Assembly: GCA_017404725.1 (NCBI GenBank)
Contig: JAFRBS010000022.1
Coordinates: 1 to 64,000 of the forward strand
Length of the DNA: 64,000 nt
Direction of reading: 5' to 3'
Source: Candidatus Saccharimonadota bacterium
GTDB lineage: Bacteria; Patescibacteriota; Saccharimonadia; Saccharimonadales; Saccharimonadaceae
The notes under the pieces are model-generated. The model was not told the origin of the DNA and did no database searches. It saw nothing but the letters and a program-made list of their open reading frames with translations. How positions within the stretch are numbered: position 1 is the first letter of the stretch; each line of letters begins with the position of its first letter. Shown here piece by piece: positions 7,840 to 15,790 of the stretch. The translations under genes were made by a program, and so were the position numbers.

Positions 7840-8529
7840 ATGAGTTTAAAGCGGATTTTTTCTGATAAGGTCAGAAAATGCCGCCCCGAAGAGGTCGGCA
7901 TCGCCCTCATTTTGGCGGCGTTGGCGGCTTTCGGTTTCTCTCGTACCTCTGTTCTTGCCGAAGAAATAGCCGGAAAACCGGTTACGACCGACGCGATTAC
8001 GACTCCTATACACGAACAGCTTGAAAAAATCAACACATCTGAGAAAAAACATACAGAGGAAACCTTAAAGTCCAGTTTTAAGAGCAGTGCCGCGGCGGCC
8101 TTGGGCAGTAGCGCTTCTTCTAGCAGCGCGAAGACCCATACGGCTGCCGCGGGCGGCGCGTTCGTAACGATAAATGGCGTAGATATTCCGATGTTTGCCG
8201 CCATGGACACGACGGTCAACCCCGGAAGCCGCGCCGCCCTGTACGGCCGTCTCTTATACGGCCACCGCGGCACTGCTTTCGGTGCTATCTCGTCTCTGCC
8301 TATCGGCGCGCAATTCACCATCACCCGAAACGGCGCGACTGAAACTTACGTTGTTGTAAATTCTACAACATTAGACCGAGACACTACGGCGCGCTTCATG
8401 TACGCCTTGACTAGCTCCGCAAGTTTCAAAGGCCAGACTTATAGCCTCACTCTGATGACTTGCGCCGGCGCCCCTGGTGATAACGGCGATGCGTCCCATC
8501 GCTCCATCGTTTTCGCCAACCGTATCTAA
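7840..8529 (+). CDS. Sortase-family protein with N-terminal membrane anchor
   Basis: 229 residues: a cytoplasmic basic start, one membrane segment (19-40), an Ala/Ser-rich linker (80-105) and a C-terminal sortase-like beta domain. The three sortase catalytic residues can be placed: His142 in LYGHRGTAFG, Cys208 in LTLMTCAG and Arg221 in SHRSIVFA. Sortases join or anchor proteins at the cell surface by transpeptidation. The class is probably D, E or F by length. No LPxTG-type sorting signal was seen in the large surface proteins of this window, so the substrates must be elsewhere or use another motif. Confidence 0.8.
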   Translation: MSLKRIFSDKVRKCRPEEVGIALILAALAAFGFSRTSVLAEEIAGKPVTTDAITTPIHEQLEKINTSEKKHTEETLKSSFKSSAAAALGSSASSSSAKTHTAAAGGAFVTINGVDIPMFAAMDTTVNPGSRAALYGRLLYGHRGTAFGAISSLPIGAQFTITRNGATETYVVVNSTTLDRDTTARFMYALTSSASFKGQTYSLTLMTCAGAPGDNGDASHRSIVFANRI

Positions 8530-8581
8530 GTTGTAATATCTAAAAAGATTATGCTATAATAAAACAAAGGAGATTTTTATT

Positions 8582-9187
8582 ATGGCAAATAGAAGAAAAT
8601 ATACTGAAAGCCACTGGCTAGTTTTCGCTTTTCAAGGCGTAGTCGGGCTTTTGTTCGGTTGGTACGTAATGTTTACGAACGTTACGGATCTTGCGGTCTT
8701 GGTCACGATCGTCGCGGCGACTCTGCTCGTCCTCGGCATCATCAGTATCTTGAACCTGGTCCATCGCAAACGCCTCCAGCACGCTTGGGGCCTAACCCTC
8801 GTCGACGCGATCATCGAAATCGCGATCGCTGGCGTCCTTTTCTTCGCCAAAAATGCAGATTATACCCTGAAAATTTCGCTGATCGCCGGCTATACGCTGT
8901 TCCGCGGCGCGCTAGAAATGCTGATCGGTCTGAAGTCTCTGACCGACCGTACCGACCGCTTTATGTGGACGGTCTGCGGAATCTGTGGCGTAATTCTCGC
9001 CTTTGTCATCTTTAACGCTGGCGCCTTCGCCGACCAGACGACCTTCATCAAATTCTTCGGCACTTACATGATGATTTACGGTATTACGAACTTGATTTAC
9101 GGCGTCCATAACAAAAACGAGCTCTCCGAGGAGAAAGAGCATCGTCGCAAGTTGGCCAGAGAGAGGAGTCATAAATCAAGTAAATAA
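8582..9187 (+). CDS. HdeD/DUF308-like membrane protein
   Basis: 201 residues with six membrane segments in three pairs and a charged Lys/Arg/Glu tail, the pattern of the HdeD/DUF308 family. The E. coli member is linked to acid resistance; the role here is unknown. The promoter is TTGTAA, 18 bases, TGCTATAAT, and the ribosome-binding site is AAAGGAG. The last codons and the stop form the left arm of a 21-bp inverted repeat that encloses a copy of the palindromic repeat. Confidence 0.75.
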   Translation: MANRRKYTESHWLVFAFQGVVGLLFGWYVMFTNVTDLAVLVTIVAATLLVLGIISILNLVHRKRLQHAWGLTLVDAIIEIAIAGVLFFAKNADYTLKISLIAGYTLFRGALEMLIGLKSLTDRTDRFMWTVCGICGVILAFVIFNAGAFADQTTFIKFFGTYMMIYGITNLIYGVHNKNELSEEKEHRRKLARERSHKSSK

Positions 9188-9282
9188 ACGATTTCGAAGG
9201 GCCTAAGACTTGGCCGCTCGCCCCTTGGGACGCGGATAGCGGCCCGGAGCGGCCCGAGAAACGTTTATTTGCTTGATTTATG
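9170..9282. repeat. Palindromic repeat copy before galU, with 21-bp inverted arms
   Basis: The arms at 9170-9190 and 9262-9282 are inverted copies with 20 of 21 matches. Inside lies a second stem GGCCGCT/AGCGGCC (9212-9218 with 9237-9243), and its loop holds the family 16-mer CGCCCCTTGGGACGCG (9219-9234). The left arm encodes the last residues of the upstream protein and the right arm runs into the galU promoter. It may also act as a terminator between the two genes, though there is no U-run. Confidence 0.85.
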
Positions 9283-9295
9283 GTATAATAGGGCT

Positions 9296-10183
9296 ATGTA
9301 TAGGAAACCTACTAAAGCAATCATCACCGATGCTGGCTTCGCGAGCCGGTATCTACCAATCACCAAAACCATTCCGAAGGCGATGCTTCCGCTCGGAAAC
9401 CGCCCGATTATGCAGCTAGTCGTTGAGGAATGCGCCGAAGCGGGGATCGAAGAGATTATCATCGTCGCGACCCATGAAGGCAAGCCGATTTACGAAGACT
9501 ATTTTAACAACTCCGTAAACCGTATCAGAAAACAGCTCGCTTCCCAGGGCAAGGAAGACCGCTACGAGCCGATCCAGAAAGTCCTCGATTTTCCGAAAAT
9601 CGTGGTTATCGAACAGGACCCGGCTTACCCATACGGTAACGGCTCTCCGATCGCCAGCGCGAAGCCATTCATTAACGACGACGAGGCTTTTGTCGTCGCT
9701 TACTCTGATGACGTCGTTTTCGGCAGCTCCGACATGAAGACTTTGATTGACTCTTACGAAAAACACGCGGATGCGAAAGCGATTATCATTTCCCAAGAAA
9801 TGCCGCGCGAAGTTTTGAACAAATACGGGATCATTAAGCTTAAAGACGAAGGAAAGATGACGCTCGATAACATCGTCGAGAAGCCAGCGATCGAAGACGC
9901 GCCGAGTAACCTAACCTCTTATGGCCGCTATCTCTTGACCCCAGAAGTCTTCGAACATCTCGACCCGAAGAACACCGGCCTTGACGGCGAGCTCTGGACG
10001 GTCGACGCGATCACGAAGATGGCGAAATCTGGCGATGTTTACGTCGAGAAAACCGAAGGCGAATGGATGACGACTGGCGATCCGAAAAACTACTTCATGG
10101 CGCATTTGAAATACACGCTCGACAGTGGCGAGTTTAATGAAGACATCTATGAATTTATCGATAATTATAAGGAGAAAAATTAA
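9296..10183 (+). CDS. galU: UTP--glucose-1-phosphate uridylyltransferase
   Basis: 295 residues. The N-terminal nucleotide-binding motif is KAIITDAGFASRYLPITKTIPKAMLPLG, read in two parts, followed by NRPIMQLVVEE, SDDVVFG and GRYLLTPEVFE, all typical of GalU. It makes UDP-glucose for the surface glycan and glucan pathways encoded on both sides. I chose ATG 9296 because TATAAT (9284-9289) is six bases upstream, giving a leaderless message; an upstream in-frame start would fall before the promoter. The usual GLGTRFLP is GFASRYLP here, a moderate deviation in the phosphate-binding loop. Confidence 0.9.
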   Translation: MYRKPTKAIITDAGFASRYLPITKTIPKAMLPLGNRPIMQLVVEECAEAGIEEIIIVATHEGKPIYEDYFNNSVNRIRKQLASQGKEDRYEPIQKVLDFPKIVVIEQDPAYPYGNGSPIASAKPFINDDEAFVVAYSDDVVFGSSDMKTLIDSYEKHADAKAIIISQEMPREVLNKYGIIKLKDEGKMTLDNIVEKPAIEDAPSNLTSYGRYLLTPEVFEHLDPKNTGLDGELWTVDAITKMAKSGDVYVEKTEGEWMTTGDPKNYFMAHLKYTLDSGEFNEDIYEFIDNYKEKN

Positions 10184-10473
10184 TGAACGTTGCGGAATGG
10201 ATTTTAGTTTGCATCTTATCAGTCACGCTTTTCGTATTCTTAATCGTTGGCATTATCTTCCTAATTAAGTTGATGGGTCTGATTAAGGAAGCTAAGAAGG
10301 TTACGATTACTGCCCAGTCGATCGCCGACAAGGCTAACTCGATTGCGGGGAAGGCCGACGATGTCGCAACTAATGTTAAGCAGATAACCTATGCCGGAAG
10401 TCTTTCTAGCCTTGCGAATTTAATCAAGAATCGTTATAATATGAGTAAAGAAAATAAGAAAGGAAAAGAATAA
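10183..10473 (+). CDS. Small membrane protein, DUF948-like
   Basis: 96 residues: one membrane segment (5-30) followed by a helical, coiled-coil-like region rich in Ala, Lys and Asp (SIADKANSIAGKADDVATNV), as in DUF948 proteins. It starts in a TAATG overlap with galU and overlaps the next start by one base, so galU and these two genes form an operon. Function unknown. Confidence 0.6.
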   Translation: MNVAEWILVCILSVTLFVFLIVGIIFLIKLMGLIKEAKKVTITAQSIADKANSIAGKADDVATNVKQITYAGSLSSLANLIKNRYNMSKENKKGKE

Positions 10474-10769
10474 TGGGTAAAAAAGGCGGATTTTTCTTAG
10501 GAGCAGCGCTCGGCGCCGTCGCAGGCGCAGTTGCGGGGATCCTGACCGCGCCGAAAGCCGGCAAGGAAACTAGAAAAGATCTAGAAAAACAGGGCAAAAA
10601 GGCCTTAAAACAAGCCAAGGTCGAAGGCAAAAAAGCCGTAAATACAGTTAAGACCGAAAGCAAAAAAGTTGCGAAGACCGCTGAGAAAAAAGGCAAACAG
10701 GCTAAGGCCTCCGCGAAAAAAGTCGGCAGCGTCGCCAAAGCCGAAGCGAAGAAGATTGCTAAAGCTTAA
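10473..10769 (+). CDS. YtxH-like protein with Lys/Ala-rich tail
   Basis: 98 residues: a Gly/Ala-rich membrane hairpin (FFLGAALGAVAGAVAG), then LTAPKAGKETRKDL, the YtxH signature, then a long basic Lys/Ala tail with heptad character. YtxH proteins are small envelope or stress proteins of unclear function. The basic tail could bind nucleic acid or membrane surfaces. Last gene of the galU operon. Confidence 0.7.
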   Translation: MGKKGGFFLGAALGAVAGAVAGILTAPKAGKETRKDLEKQGKKALKQAKVEGKKAVNTVKTESKKVAKTAEKKGKQAKASAKKVGSVAKAEAKKIAKA

Positions 10770-10784
10770 GTCCTAGAATTAAAC

Positions 10785-10836
10785 AACTTAACCTCCTGCG
10801 TATGATATAATAAATATATATGCAGGAGGTTAAGTT
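10785..10836. repeat. Perfect 15-bp inverted repeat around the dnaE promoter and start codon
   Basis: The arms are 10785-10799 and 10822-10836 and match perfectly, 22 bases apart. Between them lie the extended -10 TGATATAAT (10803-10811) and the ATG (10820). The left arm covers the -35 region; the right arm begins at the last base of ATG and contains GGAGG inside the coding sequence. It could be an operator for a dimeric repressor or a cruciform. Confidence 0.85.
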
Positions 10837-13800
10837 TTCCAAACTTTCGTCTAAATCCGACGGTTCAGATTTGAAACCGTCCGATTTTGTGCACCTCCAT
10901 AACCATACGCATTATTCGCTTCTCGACGGTTTAACGAAAATCCCGGATTTAATCGGCTTTGTTAAAGATTCCGGCATGGAGGCGGTCGCGGTAACCGACC
11001 ACGGCACGATGTCTGGCCTCGTCGAACTCTATAAAACTGCTTACGATAAAGAGATTAAGCCGATTTTAGGCATTGAGGCTTATGTCGCGGCGAGAAAACT
11101 GACCGACAAAGACCCGACCCATGATAAAGAGCGTTTCCATATCACGCTCCTCGCCATGAATAATAAAGGCTACGAAAACCTTTGCCGCATGGCGACTGAG
11201 TCCGAAGTGAACGGGATGTATTATAAGCCGCGGATCGACCACGAGCTGATGGAAAAGTATAACGAGGGCATCATCTGCCTTTCCGGCTGCGCGAGCTCCG
11301 AGATTTCCGTTTGTCTAAAAGAGGGCGATTATGAGCGCGCGAAAAAGCTAGTCGACTGGTACTCGAAAGTTTTTAAGGATCGTTTCTATCTAGAGATGCA
11401 GGACCATGGCCACCCTGATTCGCCGACTCATTGGGCTTCCCAGAATCGTATTAATGAAGGGCTCCAGAAACTCGCGAAAGAAACTGGCCTGCCGCTCGTC
11501 ATTACTTGCGACGGGCATTACCTAAAACACGAAGACCAAGATGCGCACGAGATTCTACTTTGTGTCGGTACCGCCAGTAATCTTTCCGACCCGAACCGTA
11601 TGTCGCTTAAAGATTTCGAACTCCACGTTATTCCGCCGGAGGATATTATTAAACGCTGGGGCAAAGATTTTCCGGAAGCGATCAGGAATACGAAACGTAT
11701 CGCCGAGCGCTGCAACGTCGATCTTCAGCTCGGGCGGATTTTGATCCCGAAATTCCCAGGCATTCCGAAAGGCGATGACGAAAAGTCCTATCTTGACAAA
11801 TTAGTATTTCGTGGTCTAGTATGCAGATATGCCGGGAAGACCGAGGAGGAAGCTGAAAAATTATCCGTCGAAGATTGCCGAAAGTTACTCGATCAGCCAG
11901 TTCTCGACCGCATCGATTACGAGCTTAAAACTGTCGATAAAATGGGTTATAATGGCTACTTCTTAATCGTCCAAGACTTCATCAACTGGGGTAAAAAACA
12001 GCGTATCGTTTACGGCCCAGGGCGCGGTTCGGCGGCCGGCTCGCTCCTCGCTTATGCTTTAAGAATTACTGAGTTAGACCCTCTAAAATACGACCTGCTT
12101 TTCGAGCGGTTCTTAAACCCAGACCGCATCTCTATGCCAGATATCGATACCGACATCCAGGACACTCGTCGCGACGAGGTAATTAAATATTGCACCGAAA
12201 AATACGGCCGCGGCCGGGTTTCGAATATTGTGACCTTCGGTAAAATGATGGGAAAAAGCGCGGTCAGGGATGTCGCCCGCGTCATGGAAGTTCCGTATGC
12301 CGAATCCGATCGTATCGCGAAACTCGTTCCGGATCCAGTCATGGGTCATCATGTTCATCTCCAGGATGCGGTCAAAGAAGACCCAGATTTAAAGCAGGAG
12401 TATGAAACGAACCCGACCGCGAAGGAGGTAATCGACTTCGCCTCCCAGCTCGAGGGCACGATTCGTTCGCATGGTGTCCACGCTTGCGGCGTCATCATCG
12501 CCCCGGACGATCTCGTAAAATATCTCCCGCTCGAAGTCGCCCGGAAAACCGGCGCAGACGGCGAGATGGTCCTCTCTGCCCAATTTCCGATGACCCAAGT
12601 CGAAGAGCTAGGCCTGCTTAAAATGGACTTTCTCGGTCTTTCGAACCTCTCGGTCATTAATAACGCCCTGCGCATGATTCGCAAAGTCTATGGCGACGAC
12701 ATCGATATGTACTCTGTTCCGCTCGACGATAAAAAGACTTTCGAGCTTCTTCAGCGCGCCGAAACGACCGGCGTCTTCCAGCTTGAATCTGCCGGCATGA
12801 AACGCTATCTGAAAGATCTGAAGGCCTCAACTTTCGAGGATATTATCGCGATGGTAGCGCTCTACCGTCCTGGCCCGATGCAGTTTATCGACAGCTTCAT
12901 TCGCCGGAAGCATGGCAAAGAGCCGATCACCTATCTTCACCCCGGCCTAGAAAATTCCCTGAAATCGACTTATGGAATTCTGATTTACCAGGAGCAGTTC
13001 ATGCAGATTTCGCGCGAATGGTGCGGCTTTACCGGCGGCGAATCGGACACTCTGCGTAAGGCGGTCGGTAAGAAAAAAATCGATCTAATGGCGAAAATGA
13101 AGCCGAAATTTGTCGAAGGCGCGCAGAAAGTCGGCGGCGCGACAAAAGAGCAGGCCGAAACTTTCTGGAACCAGCTCTTAGACTTTGCAAACTACTGTTT
13201 CAACAAGTCCCACGCCGCGTGTTACGCCTTAATCGCGTACTGGACCGCGTATCTTAAGGCGCATTACCCCGATGCTTTCATGGCAGCGCTAATGACGTCT
13301 GATATGCGCTGGACCGATCGCCTGGCGATTGAGATCGCCGAGAGTAAACGCATGGGCTTAAAAGTCCTCGGCCCAGACGTCAACGAATCGTACGGCGATT
13401 TCGGCATCGTTAAAGACAAGAAAACTATTCGCTTCGGGCTCTCCGGCGTCAAAAATATGGGCAAGGGTTTAATCGAGGATATCGTCATTCCGGAGCGCGA
13501 TAAAAACGGGCCGTTTAAGTCGCCTTGCGATTTTAGTAAGCGCGTTAATTCCACAAAGTTTAACAAAAAATCTTGGGAGGCTGCGATCCAGACCGGCGCG
13601 TTCGATCGCTTCGCGAAGCCTGGTCAAGACCGCGGCAGCTGGCGTTCGGATTTACTATTCAACTTGGAAGCCATCCAAGGCTACGGAGCGAAAATCCAGA
13701 AAGACACCGCTTCGGGTCAGACGGATTTGTTTGGCGCGTTCGGCTCGGCTGGTGAGGTCCCAGAGCCAGAAATGAAGCCTGCGCCGACGAAAATCGATGA

Positions 13801-14551
13801 GAAGGAGATGCTTCTTGCCGAACGCGACTTGATGGGCCTCTACCTTTCTGCGCATCCGCTCGATAAGTATGACGTCTATTTCGAGGAGCAGACTCACCCG
13901 CTCTCGCTCGTCACCGCCGAAAATGATAATCGTGTTCTGACCGTTGGCGGAATTATTACTAATGTTCGCACGATTTTTACGAAAAAGAACGACAAAATGG
14001 CCTTCGTTAAAATTGAGAATAAAACTGGCGAGCAGGAAATCGTGGTCTTCCCGAAAGTCTTTGCCGAGCATGGCGCGAAGCTAGTTCAGGATAATGTCGT
14101 AAAAATCACTGGCACAGTTAACGCGCGCGATAAAAACGGCAACGTCGTTCCCGACGTAAAAATTCTTGCCGACTCTGTCGAACTAGTTTCTGACGATATC
14201 TTAAAGGGCTACGTTCCGACCGGTACGAAGTTGCCTTCCCCGAAGCCTGCCGCCCCGAAGCGCACCTGGACCCGCGCCACCCGGGTTGCCGGCGGAAACG
14301 GACGGACTGATGCCTCCAGGCGGCGTGCGGAGAGATTGTATTGCTTGGTCAAGGATCCGAACGACACCGGCGTCCTGTCGGAGATTAAGCACCTCTGCGA
14401 CGATCACCCCGGCATCCAAGAAATCATCCTAGTCATGAAAGAAAACGGCGAAAAACGCGCCCTAAAGATGCCGTTTAAGATTAACGCGACCGAAGATTTA
14501 ACTGCGCCACTAAAAAAGCTCCTTGGCGAAGATTGCGTTAAGCTAAAATAA
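10820..14551 (+). CDS. dnaE: DNA polymerase III alpha subunit
   Basis: 1243 residues. In order: PHP domain (HLHNHTHYSLLDG at 25-37), DNA polymerase palm with GPGRGSAAGS and the catalytic PDIDTDIQD near 440, fingers (HACGVIIAP), a tandem helix-hairpin-helix region, an OB-fold domain (VGGIITNVRTIFTKKNDKMAFVKI, in two strands, near 1040) and a divergent C-terminal domain. The length fits bacterial DnaE1. It is the replicative polymerase. -10 TATAAT is eight bases before ATG, so the message is probably leaderless, and the start lies between two arms of a perfect inverted repeat. Confidence 0.96.
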   Translation: MQEVKFSKLSSKSDGSDLKPSDFVHLHNHTHYSLLDGLTKIPDLIGFVKDSGMEAVAVTDHGTMSGLVELYKTAYDKEIKPILGIEAYVAARKLTDKDPTHDKERFHITLLAMNNKGYENLCRMATESEVNGMYYKPRIDHELMEKYNEGIICLSGCASSEISVCLKEGDYERAKKLVDWYSKVFKDRFYLEMQDHGHPDSPTHWASQNRINEGLQKLAKETGLPLVITCDGHYLKHEDQDAHEILLCVGTASNLSDPNRMSLKDFELHVIPPEDIIKRWGKDFPEAIRNTKRIAERCNVDLQLGRILIPKFPGIPKGDDEKSYLDKLVFRGLVCRYAGKTEEEAEKLSVEDCRKLLDQPVLDRIDYELKTVDKMGYNGYFLIVQDFINWGKKQRIVYGPGRGSAAGSLLAYALRITELDPLKYDLLFERFLNPDRISMPDIDTDIQDTRRDEVIKYCTEKYGRGRVSNIVTFGKMMGKSAVRDVARVMEVPYAESDRIAKLVPDPVMGHHVHLQDAVKEDPDLKQEYETNPTAKEVIDFASQLEGTIRSHGVHACGVIIAPDDLVKYLPLEVARKTGADGEMVLSAQFPMTQVEELGLLKMDFLGLSNLSVINNALRMIRKVYGDDIDMYSVPLDDKKTFELLQRAETTGVFQLESAGMKRYLKDLKASTFEDIIAMVALYRPGPMQFIDSFIRRKHGKEPITYLHPGLENSLKSTYGILIYQEQFMQISREWCGFTGGESDTLRKAVGKKKIDLMAKMKPKFVEGAQKVGGATKEQAETFWNQLLDFANYCFNKSHAACYALIAYWTAYLKAHYPDAFMAALMTSDMRWTDRLAIEIAESKRMGLKVLGPDVNESYGDFGIVKDKKTIRFGLSGVKNMGKGLIEDIVIPERDKNGPFKSPCDFSKRVNSTKFNKKSWEAAIQTGAFDRFAKPGQDRGSWRSDLLFNLEAIQGYGAKIQKDTASGQTDLFGAFGSAGEVPEPEMKPAPTKIDEKEMLLAERDLMGLYLSAHPLDKYDVYFEEQTHPLSLVTAENDNRVLTVGGIITNVRTIFTKKNDKMAFVKIENKTGEQEIVVFPKVFAEHGAKLVQDNVVKITGTVNARDKNGNVVPDVKILADSVELVSDDILKGYVPTGTKLPSPKPAAPKRTWTRATRVAGGNGRTDASRRRAERLYCLVKDPNDTGVLSEIKHLCDDHPGIQEIILVMKENGEKRALKMPFKINATEDLTAPLKKLLGEDCVKLK

Positions 14552-14552
14552 G

Positions 14553-15071
14553 CTATTCTCCCTCCATGAGTTCGTAAAACGCCACCCCTGTAGCAACAGA
14601 GACGTTAAATGACTCCTTCGAGCCTTTCATTGGAATTTCAAAAATCACGTCTAAAAGTTCCAGTATCTCTTTAGAAATGCCATCAACTTCTTCTCCGACG
14701 ACTAAAATCGCGCGTGAGGCGCCGTCTAAAGCCTCTTTACAAGAAGACAGCGGTCTAACCCTACTATCGGCAATATTGTTCTCTAAGCCTACGAGAACGC
14801 TTCCTGCGGCCTTTTCGCTTGACAAAAACTCTAAAATATCGTCTATAAACGCCACCGAAAGCGTCTTTTCCGCCCCTAGAGCAGTTTTCCCGATTTGGCG
14901 GTCCAATTTTTCGGCGAGATGTGGCAAAATCCCTGGACGAGCAGAACAAGGGGTAAAACCTGAACAAACTACAGAGGTCCCGCCAAAACCCTCGAACGTT
15001 CGCAGAATCGCCCCGACGTTATAGGTCGAGCGGATGTTATGTAAAACTAAGACAACTTCTGGGTCAGACAT
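14553..15071 (-). CDS. TrmH/SpoU-family (SPOUT) RNA methyltransferase
   Basis: 172 residues. Motif 1 is HNIRSTYNVGAILRTFEGFG, motif 2 is ILVVGEEVDGIS and motif 3 is IPMKGSKESFNVSVATGVAFYEL, the knotted S-adenosylmethionine site of SPOUT enzymes. The family methylates 2'-O of ribose in tRNA or rRNA; the exact target cannot be told. I chose ATG 15071 because TATAAT lies nine bases before it, so the longer in-frame start at 15110 would be upstream of the promoter. Convergent with dnaE, with one base between the stops. Confidence 0.9.
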   Translation of the reverse strand: MSDPEVVLVLHNIRSTYNVGAILRTFEGFGGTSVVCSGFTPCSARPGILPHLAEKLDRQIGKTALGAEKTLSVAFIDDILEFLSSEKAAGSVLVGLENNIADSRVRPLSSCKEALDGASRAILVVGEEVDGISKEILELLDVIFEIPMKGSKESFNVSVATGVAFYELMEGE

Positions 15072-15090
15072 AGTAGAGAAATTATACCAT

Positions 15091-15122
15091 AAAAAAGCCC
15101 GCAAGTCCAAAACTTACGGGCT
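15091..15122 (-). terminator. Terminator overlapping the stop of the next minus gene
   Basis: Minus strand: AGCCCG...CGGGCT with inner pairs AGT/ACT, then six T. It holds the TAA stop of the 15114 gene and is followed at once by the promoter of the methyltransferase gene. Confidence 0.75.
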
Positions 15123-15677
15123 AAGAGAGGATTCTAAATCGGCCATGTTATCTACGACGCAGATTACGGTTTTCCAGAACGCTTGAAGCTGGGCCATCTC
15201 GAATTTATTCCAGCCGAGATCGTAATGCGCATCGAGCAGTCGCCCGTCGTAAAACCACGACGCGGCGAGATACGGCAGAAATCCGATCGCCAATATGCCG
15301 ATCGTTATCGCGATAATAAAGGGATGAAACCCAAACCCGAATACTAGGGCAGCTGTTACGATAAGCGCAAGACAGGCAATGTTCTTGGCCAGGATCCAAA
15401 AAAGGCCAACTTTGACTTTCCGGCGGATTGCCCGTTCGACAAATTTCTCGGTCCACTCTATCTCCTCAGCACATCCGAGATGTTCCTCGGCGATTTCTTC
15501 GAGACTCATCTCTCCGAGCGCACTTCCGAAATCCCATTGCTCGACGGCGTCTTTAAACCCTTTTTCGCGCCAGGCCTCTAAAGTTCCGTCAACATTCTCA
15601 TGAAAAATCTTCATAGCGTCGTCAAAAGTTTCTTTCCTCTTAAAGGTCAGATCATAGATCTCTCGTATTGGATTCAT
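15114..15677 (-). CDS. Hypothetical protein with two membrane segments
   Basis: 187 residues. The N-terminal about 90 residues are acidic and helical; two hydrophobic segments follow (about 98-120 and 125-148), then a short amphipathic tail. I do not recognise a family. The start is ATG 15677, preceded by AGGAGGTGA. The promoter is TTGCGG, 17 bases, TATAAT (15752 to 15724 on the minus strand), divergent from and overlapping the leuS promoter. Confidence 0.7.
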   Translation of the reverse strand: MNPIREIYDLTFKRKETFDDAMKIFHENVDGTLEAWREKGFKDAVEQWDFGSALGEMSLEEIAEEHLGCAEEIEWTEKFVERAIRRKVKVGLFWILAKNIACLALIVTAALVFGFGFHPFIIAITIGILAIGFLPYLAASWFYDGRLLDAHYDLGWNKFEMAQLQAFWKTVICVVDNMADLESSLSP

Positions 15678-15723
15678 ATTCCTCACCTCCTAATGTACCA
15701 AACTCGCCACCAATTACGCCTAA

Positions 15724-15765
15724 ATTATATCATTTTTTGTCATAAACCGCAAATTATAGTATAAT
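15724..15765. promoter_or_regulatory. Overlapping divergent promoters for leuS and the 15114 gene
   Basis: Plus: TTGTCA (15737-15742), 17 bases, TATAAT (15760-15765). Minus: TTGCGG (15752-15747), 17 bases, TATAAT (15729-15724). The minus -35 lies within the plus spacer, so RNA polymerase cannot occupy both at once. Confidence 0.75.
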
Positions 15766-15790
15766 GTTTCTTGGTAATAAGAGGACAAAT

